A DNA stretch of 64,000 bases from Hyalella azteca (taxonomy: Eukaryota > Arthropoda > Malacostraca > Amphipoda > Hyalellidae), in contig NW_025946074.1 of the NCBI RefSeq assembly GCF_000764305.2, positions 186,001 to 250,000 of the forward strand, in the 5' to 3' direction. This document shows positions 11,531 through 22,459 of this stretch, one piece after another. Positions within the stretch are counted from its first letter, which is position 1, and the number at the start of each line of letters is the position of its first letter. Below the pieces are notes generated by a model. It was not told where the DNA came from. It ran no database searches and was given only the letters and a program-made list of their open reading frames with translations. The translations under genes and the position numbers were made by a program.

Positions 11531-13127
11531 ACTCGACAAAGTTGTATATCTCAAAGGCCGTTTACCTCCTTGTCATCCAATAAATATTCTGAATAGCTGC
11601 ATTATTACGTTGCCAAGTATAATGGCTTCTACACCGCGTACAGTTCTTGAAGCTTTACCGTTGTAATGTAGTATGGCTCAGTCATGGTTCGACAATATTT
11701 TTTACTGCCTACAATTCGCGCGCATCAATTAGAATTTGTGCTAAGTCATGCCACAGCTTCGGATCGTTGTCGCAGGATGCAAACCAATGCAGTGTTTCAA
11801 CATTATTTAATTTGTTTCATACTGTTTTTTTGCACTAAACTCGTCGCTCAGTAAATCTCACGTGGCTCATACCTCTATTTTCTATCAATTTATTCATTTT
11901 ATCTAATTTTATTCCCTGCATTGTTTTACTGTGAACGTCCAACCCATCATGTGAAACCGAACAGTCACTTATTTATACGCCACGCGTCCAGTAAAAGGAG
12001 AATAAATTATATGAGCTATTAACACTAATTACTATTTAATATCATTATTTACTTTTTGATATAATTATTTACTATTTAATATCAATATTTACTATCTTTA
12101 ATTGAACATCCGGCCGGTCGCACATTACAGCTACTTAATTTAGTACAACGCGGTTGGAATGTGAAAATTAAAATTCTGAGTTTGTCTTCATTAACATTAA
12201 TTCCTACCCTACATGCCAAATCCGCTATGTCGCACCCGACCGTATGCTAATTTAGTAACATGCGGTTAAGAGTGAGAAAATAAAATTCAGTTATAAGCTG
12301 TGTCCCATTATCATTAAATCTTACTCTATGTTAATGCCATATATTATCATACTTTTTACCCTAAATCTCTCCCTGTATGCCACATCCGTCATGTCATGTT
12401 AAGTTAGTAACACGCGGTTAAGAGTGAGAATATAAAATTCAATTCTAAGCCTCTACAAATGCCATATATTATCATACTTTTTACCCTAAATCTTACCCTG
12501 CATCCGTCATGTCGCACCGACCGCATGTTACCCTGAATGCCAGGAGCCCGGAGCACTGAGGCAGGTCCGGCAGGTCCGGCTTTCTCTTGACGCCTTTTTT
12601 GGTGAACGGTTTCGGTGGCCGTGCTTGTAAGATGACAACTTTTTGCTCCGACTGTCCAGTTGACCTATAAACTTGGCATCATTATTCCGAATAAAGAAGC
12701 TTTCAATGCTTGAATTATTCGTACTAAGATGTAATTCATTTTAGTTCCCAGTAAATTCTTCAATTTTATAAATAAATTGGGTTAATAATATAGCCAAACA
12801 AAGCTATAGATTGATAGGTATAGTCTATTGTATATTCATACATAGACGTTTCCATGGTCTAATTTAAATCACAAATCTTGCTTATTTAGACCCAGAAAAA
12901 CGTTGTAAAATATTGTTGACAATATCTGTATGCCAGCATATGGATTTTATGATTTTATGATTTTAATTTTCCGAAACCATCATTGTTCCCGTCTCTTATC
13001 GGAATTTTTGTAAACGTTCATATTAATATTAAAAAATATGATATGTTCTTCCGAACAAGTAACAACCGTAAGACCATGCAAGTGATGTTGTTACCATTTA
13101 TTAGAGATGCTTAATGATACCTTGACA
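11531..13127. repeat. AT-rich stretch with degenerate tandem copies (about 12020-12540)
   Basis: 12020-12100 repeats ATTTACTATTTAATATCA. 12110-12540 holds three to four diverged copies of about 130-150 bp sharing AACGCGGTTAAGAGTGAGAA, ATATTATCATACTTTTTACC and CATCCGTCATGTCGCACC. No gene was recognised on either side. Confidence 0.6.
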
Positions 13128-13287
13128 CACTCAGAAATATTCAGATATTTTGTCCAAATAGTGATGTAATTCATGCCTATGTATGGGCCATCCTGACCCA
13201 TTTTTTCCTGGCAAATGGCCGTATTAGTGCTACGTGCAGCAAGTGCGTCACTATTCGGACAAAATGAACCATTTACTTCTCTGCGTG
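13128..13287. mobile_element. TA-type MITE, family 1
   Basis: Starts CACTCAGAAATATTCAG and carries TTTGTCCAAATAGTGATG and, inverted, TCACTATTCGGACAAAATGA. It ends about TTCTCTGCGTG. Inverted arms reach about 40 bp. Length 160 bp, no coding capacity. Confidence 0.7.
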
Positions 13288-13523
13288 CTGAGTACGAAAT
13301 AATATGTATATCCTCGCTACGACAGCTTAACTCAACCGATCTTTCCGGTGATTATTTTCCTGGTGTAAACTCATTTATTTATTCGGCGTATAAATTTATG
13401 ACTGTCATGAATAAAGACAGTCATAAATTTAAAGGTTATTTAGAGTAGTTTGAATTCTCACAAGCCATTATCTCTTTCTATCATTCATCATCATTTGTCG
13501 AGGAAGCAGACAGTGATTGCGTT

Positions 13524-13748
13524 CCATCATGCCGTCCCATCATGCCGTCCCATCATGCCGTCCCATCATGCCGTCCCATCATGCCATCCCATCATCCCGT
13601 CCCATCATGCCGTCCCATCATCCCGTCCCATCATGCCGTCCCATCATCCCGTCCCATCATGCCGTCCCATCATGCCGTCCCATCATGCCGTCCCATCATG
13701 CCGTCCCATCATGCCGTCCCATCATGTCGCCCCATCATGCCGTCCATC
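13524..13748. repeat. 13-bp minisatellite (CATGCCGTCCCAT), about 17 units
   Basis: Near-perfect 13-bp period with CATCCCGTC and CATGTCGCC variants. All three forward frames stay open only because the unit lacks stops, so no gene is called. Confidence 0.9.
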
Positions 13749-14128
13749 ACACTGACATGACAAGAGCCTGGCGTGGGACGCCGCTTATCTATCATCGTCA
13801 TCAAGAATCATGAATGATAAGTTATGATAATTGTGGGTGGTGCACATACCGTGAGTCGTTCACCTCACATGTGGTGGAGCCATCACAAAGTCATCACTCG
13901 TGTGATGCAGAACATGACACTTCATTACAATGATTTATTGGTATAGAAATTTCATGCTTAGAAATATACATAAACATTATATTACATCTACAGCATAACT
14001 AACGTAGATTCTTTATAAACGTTGCTGTAGATATGTAGATACATCATGCAGATTCATGGTTTATATATACATATATTTTATATATGAATTCCTCATTATA
14101 GGTGCCGTCAGCGTAGCAGGTTCCTATA

Positions 14129-14490
14129 GGTGCAGCAGAGGCAGCAGCGTTAACTGCAGCAGCGTTAACTGCAGCAGCGTTAACTGCAACAGCGTTAACT
14201 GCAGCAGCGTTAACTGCAGCAGCGTTAACTGCAGCAGCTAACTGCAGCAGCTGTAACTGCAGCAGCGTTAACTGCAGCAGCTGTAACTGCAGCAGCGTTA
14301 ACTGCAGCAGCGTTAACTGCAGCAGCGTTAACTGCAGCAGCGTTAACTGCAGCAGCGTTAACTGCAGCGGCGTTAACTGCAGCAGCGCTAACTGCAGCGG
14401 CGTTAACTGCAGCAGCGTTAACTGCAGCGGCGTTAACTGCAGCAGCTTTAACTGCAGCAGCGTTAACTGCAGCAGCGTTAACTGCAGCGG
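14129..14490. repeat. 15-bp minisatellite (GCAGCAGCGTTAACT), about 24 units
   Basis: Each unit contains the palindromes GTTAAC and CTGCAG. Open frames of poly(AAVNA) on the minus strand are by-products of the 15-bp period. 13749-14128 and 14491-15045 hold no recognised gene. Confidence 0.9.
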
Positions 14491-15045
14491 AAGAGCGCAG
14501 GCCGCGAAGGTCACTTATGTTACACAGGAACTGCACTTGAGCGGCTAACCATAAAATCATCAGATATTATCTAGATTTTATATCTTCAATGACAGTCCGG
14601 TACGCAATTTCTGGCATGCATGCAGTATTTATTCAAGGCCAAAGTCTGTTGTTGTTTGGGGTTGTTGATTTTCTGTTGGTATTTTGTTCCATGGATGACA
14701 AGGAAAAACAAGTCGAGACTTCGTCGGATAAAACCTGATATAAGAGAAAATTATTAGCTCAAGTTATCGGTTTTAAATTTCGCCCATAGAAGAAACTAAT
14801 TTTAATATAGTGCTACGGTTCGTTATCCTTAAAAAACGGCTCATAAAAGCAGGTGCAGAAATTATTTAAGTTTACTTGAAAGTTTTTATTTTATTTTTAA
14901 TTTTTCAGTCGTATAAGTGCAGAAACATCAGTGGAATTATAACAAAGAATTATCACACATGCGACTTCAGTCATCACGCGAATAGATATTCTGTCGGTCA
15001 TGCTCTATGCCATGCAAACATTCACAAAGAACAGCCTCTGCCGCC

Positions 15046-16235
15046 TTCAGCGTCTGCAGCAGAGTTAAGGCTCATAGTTCAGCGCCTACAGCAACGTTCA
15101 GGTCCCTAGTTCAGCGCCTACAGCAACGTTCAGGCTCCTAGTTCAGCGCCTACAGCAACGTTCAGGCTCCTAGTTTTGCGCCTACAGCAACGTTCAGGCT
15201 CCTAGTTCAGCGCCTACAGCGGCGTTCAGGCTCCTAGTTCAGCGCCTACAGCAACGTTCAGGCCCCTAGTTCAGCGCCTACAGCAACATTCAGGCTCCTA
15301 GTTTTGCGCCTACAGCAGAGTTCAGGCTCCTATTACAGCTCCTACAGCAGAGTTAAGGCTCCTAGTTCAGCGCCTACAGCAACGTTCAGGCTCCTAGTTC
15401 AGCGCCTACAGCAGAATTCCGACTCCTAGTTCAGCGCCTACAGCAACGTTCAAACTCCTAATTCTGCGCCTACAGCAGAGTTGAGGCTACTAGTTCAGCG
15501 CCTACAGCAACGTTCAGGCTCCTAGTTCAGCGCCTACAGCAGCGTTCTGGCTCCTAGTTCAGCGCCTACAGCAGCGTTCAGGCTCCTAGTTTCGCACCTA
15601 CAGCAGAGTTCAGGCTCCTAGTTCAGCGCCTACAGCAGCGTTCAGGCTCCTAGTTCAGCGCCTACAGTAACGTTCAGGCCCCTAGTTCAGCGCATACAGC
15701 AACGTTCAGGCTCCTAGTTTTGCGCCTACAGCAGAAATCAGGCTCCTAGTTCAGCCCCTACAGCAGCGTTCAGGCTCCTAGTTCAGTGCCTACAGCAGCG
15801 TTCAGGCTCCTAGTTCAGTGCCTACAGCAGCGTTCAGGCTCCTAGTTCAGCCCCTACAGCAACGTTCAGGCTCCTAGTTCAACGCCTACATCAGCGTTCA
15901 GGCTCCTAGTTCAGCGTCTACAGCAGCGTTCAGGCTCCTAGTTCAGTGCCTACAGCAGCGTTCAGGCTCCTAGTTCAGCGCCTACAGCAACGTTCAGGCC
16001 CCTAGTTCAGCGCCTACAGCAACGTTCAGGCTCCTAGTTTAGTTCAGGCTCCTAGTTCAGCGCCTACAGCAGCGTTCAGGCTCCTAGTTCAGCGCCTACA
16101 GCAACGTTCAGGCCCCTAGTTCAGCGCCTACAGCAGCGTTCAGGCCCCTAGTTCTGCGCCTACAGCAACGTTCAGGCCCCTAGTTCAGCGCCTACAGCAA
16201 CGTTTAGGCCCCTAGTTCATCACCTACAGCAGCGT
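15046..16235. repeat. 32-bp minisatellite, about 37 units
   Basis: The unit is built on AGTTCAGCGCCTACAGCAAC followed by GTTCAGGCTCCT, with many point variants. At 1.2 kb it is one of the longest arrays in the window. Confidence 0.9.
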
Positions 16236-18045
16236 TCACAGAACTCTAGGCAGCGGTCATTCGCTGTCTCATTCAATTCTTTAAGACATGAGACCAGCTA
16301 TGCATTGCTTTGTTCTTTTGTGTAGTTCTGGACGTTGCAGTCCCAGGCCACGCTATAGTACGCCGTATGACGGCCCTGAGGCTAAGTAATTTATATGCTG
16401 AATAGAGCGCGCTACATGCACGATGAATCTGCGTCAAGTTGATAATGCACGCAGACATGAAATTTTATCATAATAACGTTGTAATTGTATTACCAAACTC
16501 CGACTTATCTGTATAGGGACCACATGAGTATTTGCTAATGTATTCTCATATTACCATAAAAATTTTGAATTAATTTGACAGAGATTAGTAAACGTGAAAG
16601 CGGCCGCTGTATTTGTTTTTTAGGGCGTCAAATTTTAAAATATTCATTAAGACTCGAAAATTTGTTATGATGCAATGGTAATTTTTGTACGGAATGATCA
16701 ACCTTTAGCGTAGGGTCCCTTATAAATTTTTAAGTTCCATTTCTTTTGATCTATTCGGAATTTAACAAACTTTAGTATTAAATGTGATGTTAATATTCGT
16801 TCCATTGGAGCCGTTTATTTTATGTGTAGAATTGAATTTGTGGAATTTCATATAAAATGCTAAACACCCTGGACAAACAGTCATTTTCGAAGCAAGAATT
16901 TTTGTTATATATTTATAATATTGTATCATTCAGTCCACGAGTTTCCACTCATCACAAGCAAAAGGGTCAATTTATTGTTCACTTGCATAGAACATTTCCT
17001 ATGTGAACCAACACGCACAGCACTCCTGTAACCGGCGACTTTCACTCGTATATACCGGGAATTTCTCTTGCTACATGTCCTGTTACTCAGAACTCCGAAC
17101 TCGTTACTCAGTCCAGGGCTGTTGTTATTACTCAGTCACCACGCATTGCTCAGCATTGGGCTGAGTCAGCAGAGCCGTGAAAGTGAACTGAGCTCACCAT
17201 TCTGTGAGATGTTGAGAACTGCTTAATTAATTACTGCTGTACTGGTGCTGTACTAATGATAGCTAGTGGTAGTGCTGGTCCTGTACTAGTGATAGACTGG
17301 TACTGTACTCGATAGCTAGTGCTATAGGCATAGTTTCATGAGCTTTAGGTATATTTTAATTAGTACAAGTGATGTTCAATGTATGTATAAGTTTCGTTGT
17401 GGTGTAAGTTTCGTTAATGGTATAGTTTCCCATTAAATATAGCTGGAATTTTTAGACAATTGTATGTCTTGCGCAATATTTATCAGGGGGCGCAGCCGTG
17501 GGCCACAAATTTATTTCTCAAATAAGCTTTGTACGGTAGCCATTATCCAACCTCAGCATACTAATTAACTACACTCAGCCTCAGAAATAGGGCGCCGCAG
17601 GCTACGGTCGAACACTAATATCTAGAACAATGTAACACTGGTTAAAGATAATAGCGCCGTGGGTCTTCAGCCAATATTCCAGTCAAAACTCGCTAAGTGA
17701 ACGTAGGTATTTACGCTCTATTTTCTTGTCTATGATTGGTGGCTTTTGCTTAAAAGGCCGTCAATGATTGGCTGATAAACTTACGATCTCTTAACTTTTT
17801 TTGAAAGTATGGGCCCAGGCAGTTCTGCATCCGGCCCCACATACTCTGGCCTAGCCTCTTCCGGCCTAACCTATACACGCTACCCCGCCCGACTCACAAC
17901 TTTCTCGTAGCCAATGACTGACCTAACCTATTCACTTGCACCGCTTCTCTTTAACTTCCTGCAACCGATGAGGTTAGCTTAGGTCTGCTCATGTTTATTT
18001 TAGATTGAAAAATATTGCGACGTGTGTGGCTACATTCAGCACGAC
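16236..18045. other. No gene recognised
   Basis: Moderately AT-rich. 17220-17330 has a degenerate TGTACTGGTGCTGTACTA repeat. No exon, RNA gene or clear mobile element was seen. Confidence 0.5.
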
Positions 18046-18322
18046 CAGTGGTAGGCACAGTCCGCTAATCCGTTAACCGCTAATTAGCGAAGATGACGTT
18101 ATCCTTAGACAGTGTGCCACACTGATGACTGACTACGTCAACATATGTACGTCACCAATCATGTCTTGTGTAGCAAAAGACGTGATAGGTTGGTTCCACA
18201 AGACGTGATTGGTTGACGTACGTATGTTGACGTAGTCAGCCATCAGTGTGACACACCAGCTAAGGACAAAGTTAGCTTCGTTAATTAGCGGTTAGCGGAT
18301 TTTCGGACTGTGCCCACCACTG
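18046..18322. mobile_element. hAT-like MITE with about 125-bp inverted arms
   Basis: Starts CAGTGGTAGGCACAGTCCG and ends with the inverse, CGGACTGTGCCCACCACTG. The arms pair through GACTACGTCAACATATGTAC almost to the centre. Flanks AGCACGAC and AGTACGAC form an 8-bp target duplication with one mismatch. CAGTGG ends plus an 8-bp TSD are typical of hAT elements. It lies about 200 bp upstream of the lipocalin start codon. Confidence 0.85.
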
Positions 18323-18525
18323 AGTACGACCATGCTTCACTTATCAGGCTTAAGGGTGGCTGTGGGCATATGGCGCTATGGCTCCAAGCACTTGACATCA
18401 AAGGCTGCTATGCTCTCCAGCGTGATACACACAGAAATGAATATGAACTAAGTGTGAAGTTGGGCATGTGCATCTCGTTAACTCCTTAAATTATCTTCAT
18501 TGGTCCAGGTCACCACAGTTCCACG

Positions 18526-18645
18526 ATGCTCGGCTACTCTCTGCTGCTGGTGTCGCTGCTGGGGATAACGCGTGTGGCGGGACATGACTGGGCGTTGGGT
18601 GCCTGCCCATCTGTCAAGCCCGTTGATAACCTCGCCGTCGACAAG
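18526..18645 (+). CDS. Lipocalin exon 1 (start, signal peptide)
   Basis: ATG at 18526 follows ttccacg. Forty codons end GTC GAC AAG before gtaaag, phase 0. An acceptor-like ttggtccag at about 18501-18509 suggests a separate 5' UTR exon upstream. Confidence 0.85.
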
Positions 18646-21600
18646 GTAAAGAATATCATACGATTTATCTCAACAACGACGAATTGGAACAATGTACATA
18701 AAAATTTAATTATTGCGCGCTTTCTCAGAAAATACGTTCCAGAAATAAATTATATACTTTGAAGACTTAATTTATTAAAAAAATTCTTCATCAACGTGCA
18801 AAATCGTGCTGTTTTTATGTTATTTTCTTGCTTTTCTGCATAATTTTATTCACTTTAATGCTATTTTTATAGGGTTCATCGCTAATGCGTTCGTTGCTGG
18901 TGCAACATATTCGACTTCCTTCACCAAAATACTAACTTCTGACGACATCATATTCGTCGTTGATGCATTTACATTTACCTTCTTCACCTAAATGACAACT
19001 TTTGAGAACTTCAACTCTAACACGTCCCTTGCTATTGCAGTTCCTGGGTCTGTGGTACGTCATCGAGCAGTTCGACACGTCATCTCTGTGCCTGACTATG
19101 GTTAGGTGGCCTCTCAGTCAATATATAAGGGTCAGGTGGCCTCTCAGTGAGTGAGGGTTGGGTGCCCTCTTAGTCAGTGAGTCATGGTCAGATGACCACT
19201 CAGTGAAGAATAATCGGGTTGCCTCTCAGTGAGTAAGGGTTAGGGGGCCTCTCATTGAGTATACTCAGGCGCGAGTACCCGAGATCGTTGAGTTCTTTAG
19301 CAATTTAAAACATCGTTCTTATGAAATATAAATGATACTCTGTGTTTTTACCAAACGTTCATTATCAGCTTTCAGTATTAGTAAAGTGACTTAAAGCAAA
19401 GAGTGAAAACAAAGATATAAATACCAGGGATCTACAAAAGATGAGCTTCAACTCGCCCTGCTAATTCAATCAATATTATGATGTAATTTGATGTATGTAG
19501 CTCAAATAGCTTACTAGTCACGGTGAGTGTTAGTAGACCATAGACAGTAATAGCACATTTCTTACGCGCAAATAACGCTGAAATAACATTAATTAACAGT
19601 TGATTTGGGTTAAACTATATTTATCTAACCGCTGATTTGCAGCCTAGGGTGGTTACGTACCATTCTAGCAATGGTCATCAAGGTTAAACTGACGAGGAAT
19701 CTAATTAACAAAAAGTAATCAAACTTTGTAGGTAGCGCAAATTTTAATATCATAAAAAACACAATAAACATGATATCGGATGCTAAACTATATACGGTGT
19801 CTGATCACAGTGGATGAAATTATTTTGCATAGGCTGAAAATAAACGGAACATTATTAAATGAAATTTGACAGTATGACTACTTCAAAGAACTTGCCTATA
19901 AAGTCATGCGTTTTACGCCACACCACAACAGCCGGCGTCAAGACTAAGAATTAGACTTTCAGGTGTCGCAATAATGAACTTATCAACTACAAACAAAAGC
20001 TACGCGCTATGCGTAAAAGCTGCGGCTACAATATATTCAACGTCTAATGTCTGGTGGGCTTATATATATAATCGTATATATAACTTAGCCCTGTTATGAA
20101 TGCAAGCGGTTGAGACATAAGCATAACAAGGTTGAAATGTTGTAAAAAAACATGTGATCGCAGCTAGAGAGACCAATGCTCCACAATGTTATTCGTACCA
20201 GCCCATATACGAGCAGGGGCTGAATTATTCTTTTGATGAATTAACCATGTAATCTCCGCTGAAAATATCAATACTAACAATATTATTCCTACCAGACCTG
20301 GCGGAAAAGGGCTAAATTATTCTTTCAATGAATCATCAATGTAATCTCCGCTAAAAAGACCAATACTGACAACGTTATTCGTACCAGACCTGACGGGAAA
20401 GGGCTAAATTATTCTTTTAACGAATCATTAATGTAATCTCCCCTAAAAAGACCAATACTGACAATGTTATTCGTACCAGACCTGGCAGGGAAGGGCGATT
20501 ACATCGTGTTCGACACGGACTACACGCACTACGCCGGCATCTACGAGTGTCAGGCGGTGACGTCACTCATGCACAGGAAGAGCGCCTCCATCCTCTCCAG
20601 GGAGCCTACCTTGTCTCCTGACTACGTCGACAGGGTGAACCTTTATTATCAATGCTACCTTTATATCAATATTAATAATAATGTATAGTATATATTAATA
20701 ATATTATTGTATAGTATTAATAGCATCATATTATGTGTTTAGTAGGTTGGGTTTAGAATATAGTTACGGGATCCAACCATCCATGAATCACGGGATAGTT
20801 CGGGGTTCTTGTAGAGCCATATGAACCATCAGAACCATCGGTCTTGTATCAGTTTATTAACCATTTATAAATTAACGTTGTTACATTGTCAGGTAAAACG
20901 TCGACTTACGTCAAACATTAGTACCAAATCTCTGTTCCAAATCTATTGGAACGTTTTTTGACGTTTTTTTATTGTCAGGTAAAACGTCGGGTAACGTCGA
21001 ACTATAGTATTGTATCTCTGTTCCAATTCTATTGTGAACGTTTTTAACGTTGTTTCATCGTCAGGTAAAGCGTCGGCTGACGTCATTCGGCATCGACTTG
21101 CGTCACCTGGACCGCATCTCGCACGAGGGCTGCCGCAGCAAGGCTGACGCTGACGTCAACCTGCACGTCGACGGCGACACGCTGACTAACGTCATGTCAG
21201 GAGCCAGGGACGGCATCGAGGACGCTGCTAACACTGTCAGTTCCTGACACTAGTGACTGACATTAGTGACTGACACTAGTGACTGACACTAGTGACTGAC
21301 ACTAGTGACTGACACTAGTGACTGACACTCGACACTAGTCACTGAAAGTGTGTCTTTTTTAGACAACGTAACCCATTCATTAATATGACACTAAGAGAAA
21401 TGAGCGAGACTTTGTTCCTAATAGTGATGTACATGTTGCCTGGTATATCAGTGCTACGTAATGAATTATTACGTACATTTTTGTTACGTACAGTACATTA
21501 TTTGGACAACGTAACCCATTCATTATTCTGAGTGTAGTTCTTAGATTTATTTATTCATTTATTCATTGCCTTCAGCTTTTACGATTTCCTTACTTTAGGA

Positions 21601-22459
21601 TTGTTGATTGGAAGCACATTTTATCCATTAATGTCATATTAATTTATATTGAGCTTGAGGTGGCCGAGTAGTTGAAATCACCAAGATTTTTGTAACTATT
21701 TTGCGGGTTCGAAACTCGCAACTGGTTGTGAAAATTCTTGTCAAAATCGGCAAGCTGATCGCGTGGTTAGAATCAGTAATACACCAACGTGGGTAGTAAA
21801 AAACGGACACCAATACATTATATTATATTGTATTGTACTGTATTGTATTGTAATATATTATATTATATTATACCATATTATATTATATTATATTATATTA
21901 TATCATATTACATTATAATATAATATATTACATTGAAAGTCCTGAATTACGTCTCGATGTACTCATACATGCAACGCTGCAGCTGTAGATGAAATCGTTG
22001 TAAACAGCAATTTACAACGATTTCATCATCATTTCATTCCTCCTTACGAATTTCCTTCTATTATAAAAAGATGAAGCGTTGTTACATACAAATACCGCCT
22101 TTATACTAATAAAACGATTGTGATTTCAGTTCATCAACGGCATCCGTGGTATAGCAACAACGGTCTCGAATGTCACACAAAACACCTTCAACAATTTCCC
22201 CGGCATTACCACCAGCACATTCGGAAATACCGTCACTAATACCCCTAGTACTGGTTTCGGTGGTAGCTCAACCACCACCACGAGCCCTGCAACCACGAAG
22301 AGTGTTGATGTGAACATCAGAACTGGTAGCACTGTTCCGGATGAAGATGTGAACAGCGTTCTTACTGAAGACAATCTCGAGGAGAACTTCTACTCTGTTG
22401 CTAACAGTTCTATCACGCCATCGGAGGACGAAATATATCGGGTGGTCAGAACTGAGTAG
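18526..22459 (+). CDS. Lipocalin (apolipoprotein D / crustacyanin-like), 5 exons, internally shortened
   Basis: Exons read as 18526-18645, 19041-19146, 20480-20634, 21065-21235 and 22130-22459. The N-terminus is a signal peptide (MLGYSLLLVSLLGI...VAG), so the product is secreted and should bind a small hydrophobic ligand in a beta-barrel. Lipocalin motif 1 spans exons 1-2 (DNLAVDKFLGLWYVIEQF, G-x-W). Motif 2 is FDTDYTHYAGIYEC in exon 3, and the motif 3 region is SREPTLSPDYVDR-VKRRL over exons 3-4. The four ApoD-type cysteines are present (GAC, SSLC, YEC, GC). About 45 residues between SSLCLT and MVRWPL, strands of the barrel middle, are missing. After the lipocalin fold comes a Thr/Ser/Asn-rich, acidic tail (exon 5) not normal for the family. 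Phases agree at every junction. A working product is uncertain because of the deletion. Confidence 0.8.
19041..19146 (+). CDS. Lipocalin exon 2 (G-x-W motif, internal deletion)
   Basis: Follows gctattgcag. It encodes FLGLWYVIEQFDTSSLCLT and then directly MVRWPLSQYIRVRWPL plus one base A, before the donor gtgagtgagg (phase 1). Joined to exon 3 it reads RWPLN-LAGKGDY, matching the family pattern before the TDY motif. RWPL occurs twice because the exon end is already part of a tandem duplication. Confidence 0.7.
19107..19265. repeat. Minisatellite seeded on lipocalin exon 2 end and donor
   Basis: Five to six degenerate units of about 28-33 bp carry GGTGGCCTCTCAGTGAGT, that is the last codons (RWPLS) fused to the gtgagt donor. 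It runs from inside exon 2 into intron 2. The rest of intron 2 up to about 20160 shows no exon. Confidence 0.85.
20172..20495. repeat. 92-bp tandem array seeded on lipocalin exon 3 acceptor
   Basis: Copies of the word CGTACCAG-ACCTGGCAGGGAAG place exon-like starts at 20202, 20296, 20388 and the real 20480. Spacings are 94, 92 and 92 bp. Each copy repeats GACCAATACTGACAATGTTA upstream and the AG acceptor, but soon after the acceptor the decoys run into GGGCTAAATTATTC instead of exon sequence. Confidence 0.9.
20480..20634 (+). CDS. Lipocalin exon 3 (TDY motif)
   Basis: Starts AC CTG GCA after gtaccag, completing Asn with the A of exon 2. It encodes LAGKGDYIVFDTDYTHYAG and IYECQAVTSLMHRKSASILS, then REPTLSPDYVDR, and ends AGG before gtgaac, phase 0. 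It is GC-rich against an AT-rich intron, as expected for an exon. Confidence 0.88.
20880..21090. repeat. 86-bp tandem array seeded on lipocalin exon 4 acceptor
   Basis: TTGTCAG-GTAAAACGTCG occurs with exon-like starts at 20893, 20979 and the real 21065, exactly 86 bp apart. Each copy is preceded by TCTCTGTTCCAA and ATTG-GAACGTTTTT. Two decoy acceptors therefore precede the true one. Confidence 0.9.
21065..21235 (+). CDS. Lipocalin exon 4
   Basis: Starts GTA AAG CGT after catcgtcag. It encodes VKRRLTSFGIDLRHLDRIS, HEGCRSKADADVNLHVDGDT and LTNVMSGARDGIEDAANT. The donor gtcagt at 21236 is non-optimal. If it is not used, the frame continues VSS and stops at 21247, giving a shorter isoform without exon 5. 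Confidence 0.8.
21236..21340. repeat. 13-bp minisatellite after lipocalin exon 4
   Basis: About seven units of GTGACTGACACTA begin directly after the exon 4 donor/stop (GTCAGTTCCTGACACTAG). The first unit overlaps the read-through stop codon. Confidence 0.85.
21389..21534. mobile_element. TA-type MITE, family 1 (in lipocalin intron 4)
   Basis: Starts CACTAAGAGAAATGA and ends TTCATTATTCTGAGTG. Internal words AATAGTGATG and ATCAGTGCTACGTA match the family. The right flank is TA. Length 146 bp. Confidence 0.65.
21654..21812 (+). mobile_element. tRNA-derived SINE (in lipocalin intron 4)
   Basis: GAGGTGGCCGAGTAGTTGAA matches the A-box region of tRNA-Ser/Leu genes, and GGGTTCGAAACTCGC at 21705-21719 matches the B-box and T-arm. 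A body with TTCTTGTCAAAATCGGC follows, then a TATTATATTG tail. The head is too decayed at the acceptor end to be a working tRNA gene. Confidence 0.65.
21813..21935. repeat. TATTATATTG/TATTGTA microsatellite
   Basis: Pure A/T/G run of 5-bp and 10-bp words directly behind the SINE, probably its expanded tail. Confidence 0.8.
22130..22459 (+). CDS. Lipocalin gene exon 5 (Thr/Ser-rich C-terminal tail)
   Basis: Follows gtgatttcag. It begins FINGIRGIATTVSNVTQNTF, continues through a Thr/Ser/Gly-rich section (STGFGGSSTTTTSPATTK) with possible N-glycosylation sites (NVT, NSS) and an acidic part, and ends EIYRVVRTE-TAG. It joins exon 4 in phase 0. The tail has no family counterpart that I recognise, so assignment to this gene rests on frame, phase and proximity. 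Confidence 0.65.
   Translation, partial: FINGIRGIATTVSNVTQNTFNNFPGITTSTFGNTVTNTPSTGFGGSSTTTTSPATTKSVDVNIRTGSTVPDEDVNSVLTEDNLEENFYSVANSSITPSEDEIYRVVRTE

Noticed and set aside
13450..13813. His/Pro-rich protein in the 13-bp array
   Set aside because: All three forward frames are open, as expected for a stop-free 13-bp unit.
10525..16235. Arrays that look CRISPR-like or gene-like
   Set aside because: Units follow each other without unique spacers, the DNA is eukaryotic, and open frames follow from unit length or lack of stop words.
21654..21730. Functional tRNA-Ser gene
   Set aside because: A and B boxes are present but the acceptor stem and anticodon arm do not fold convincingly, and a SINE body follows.
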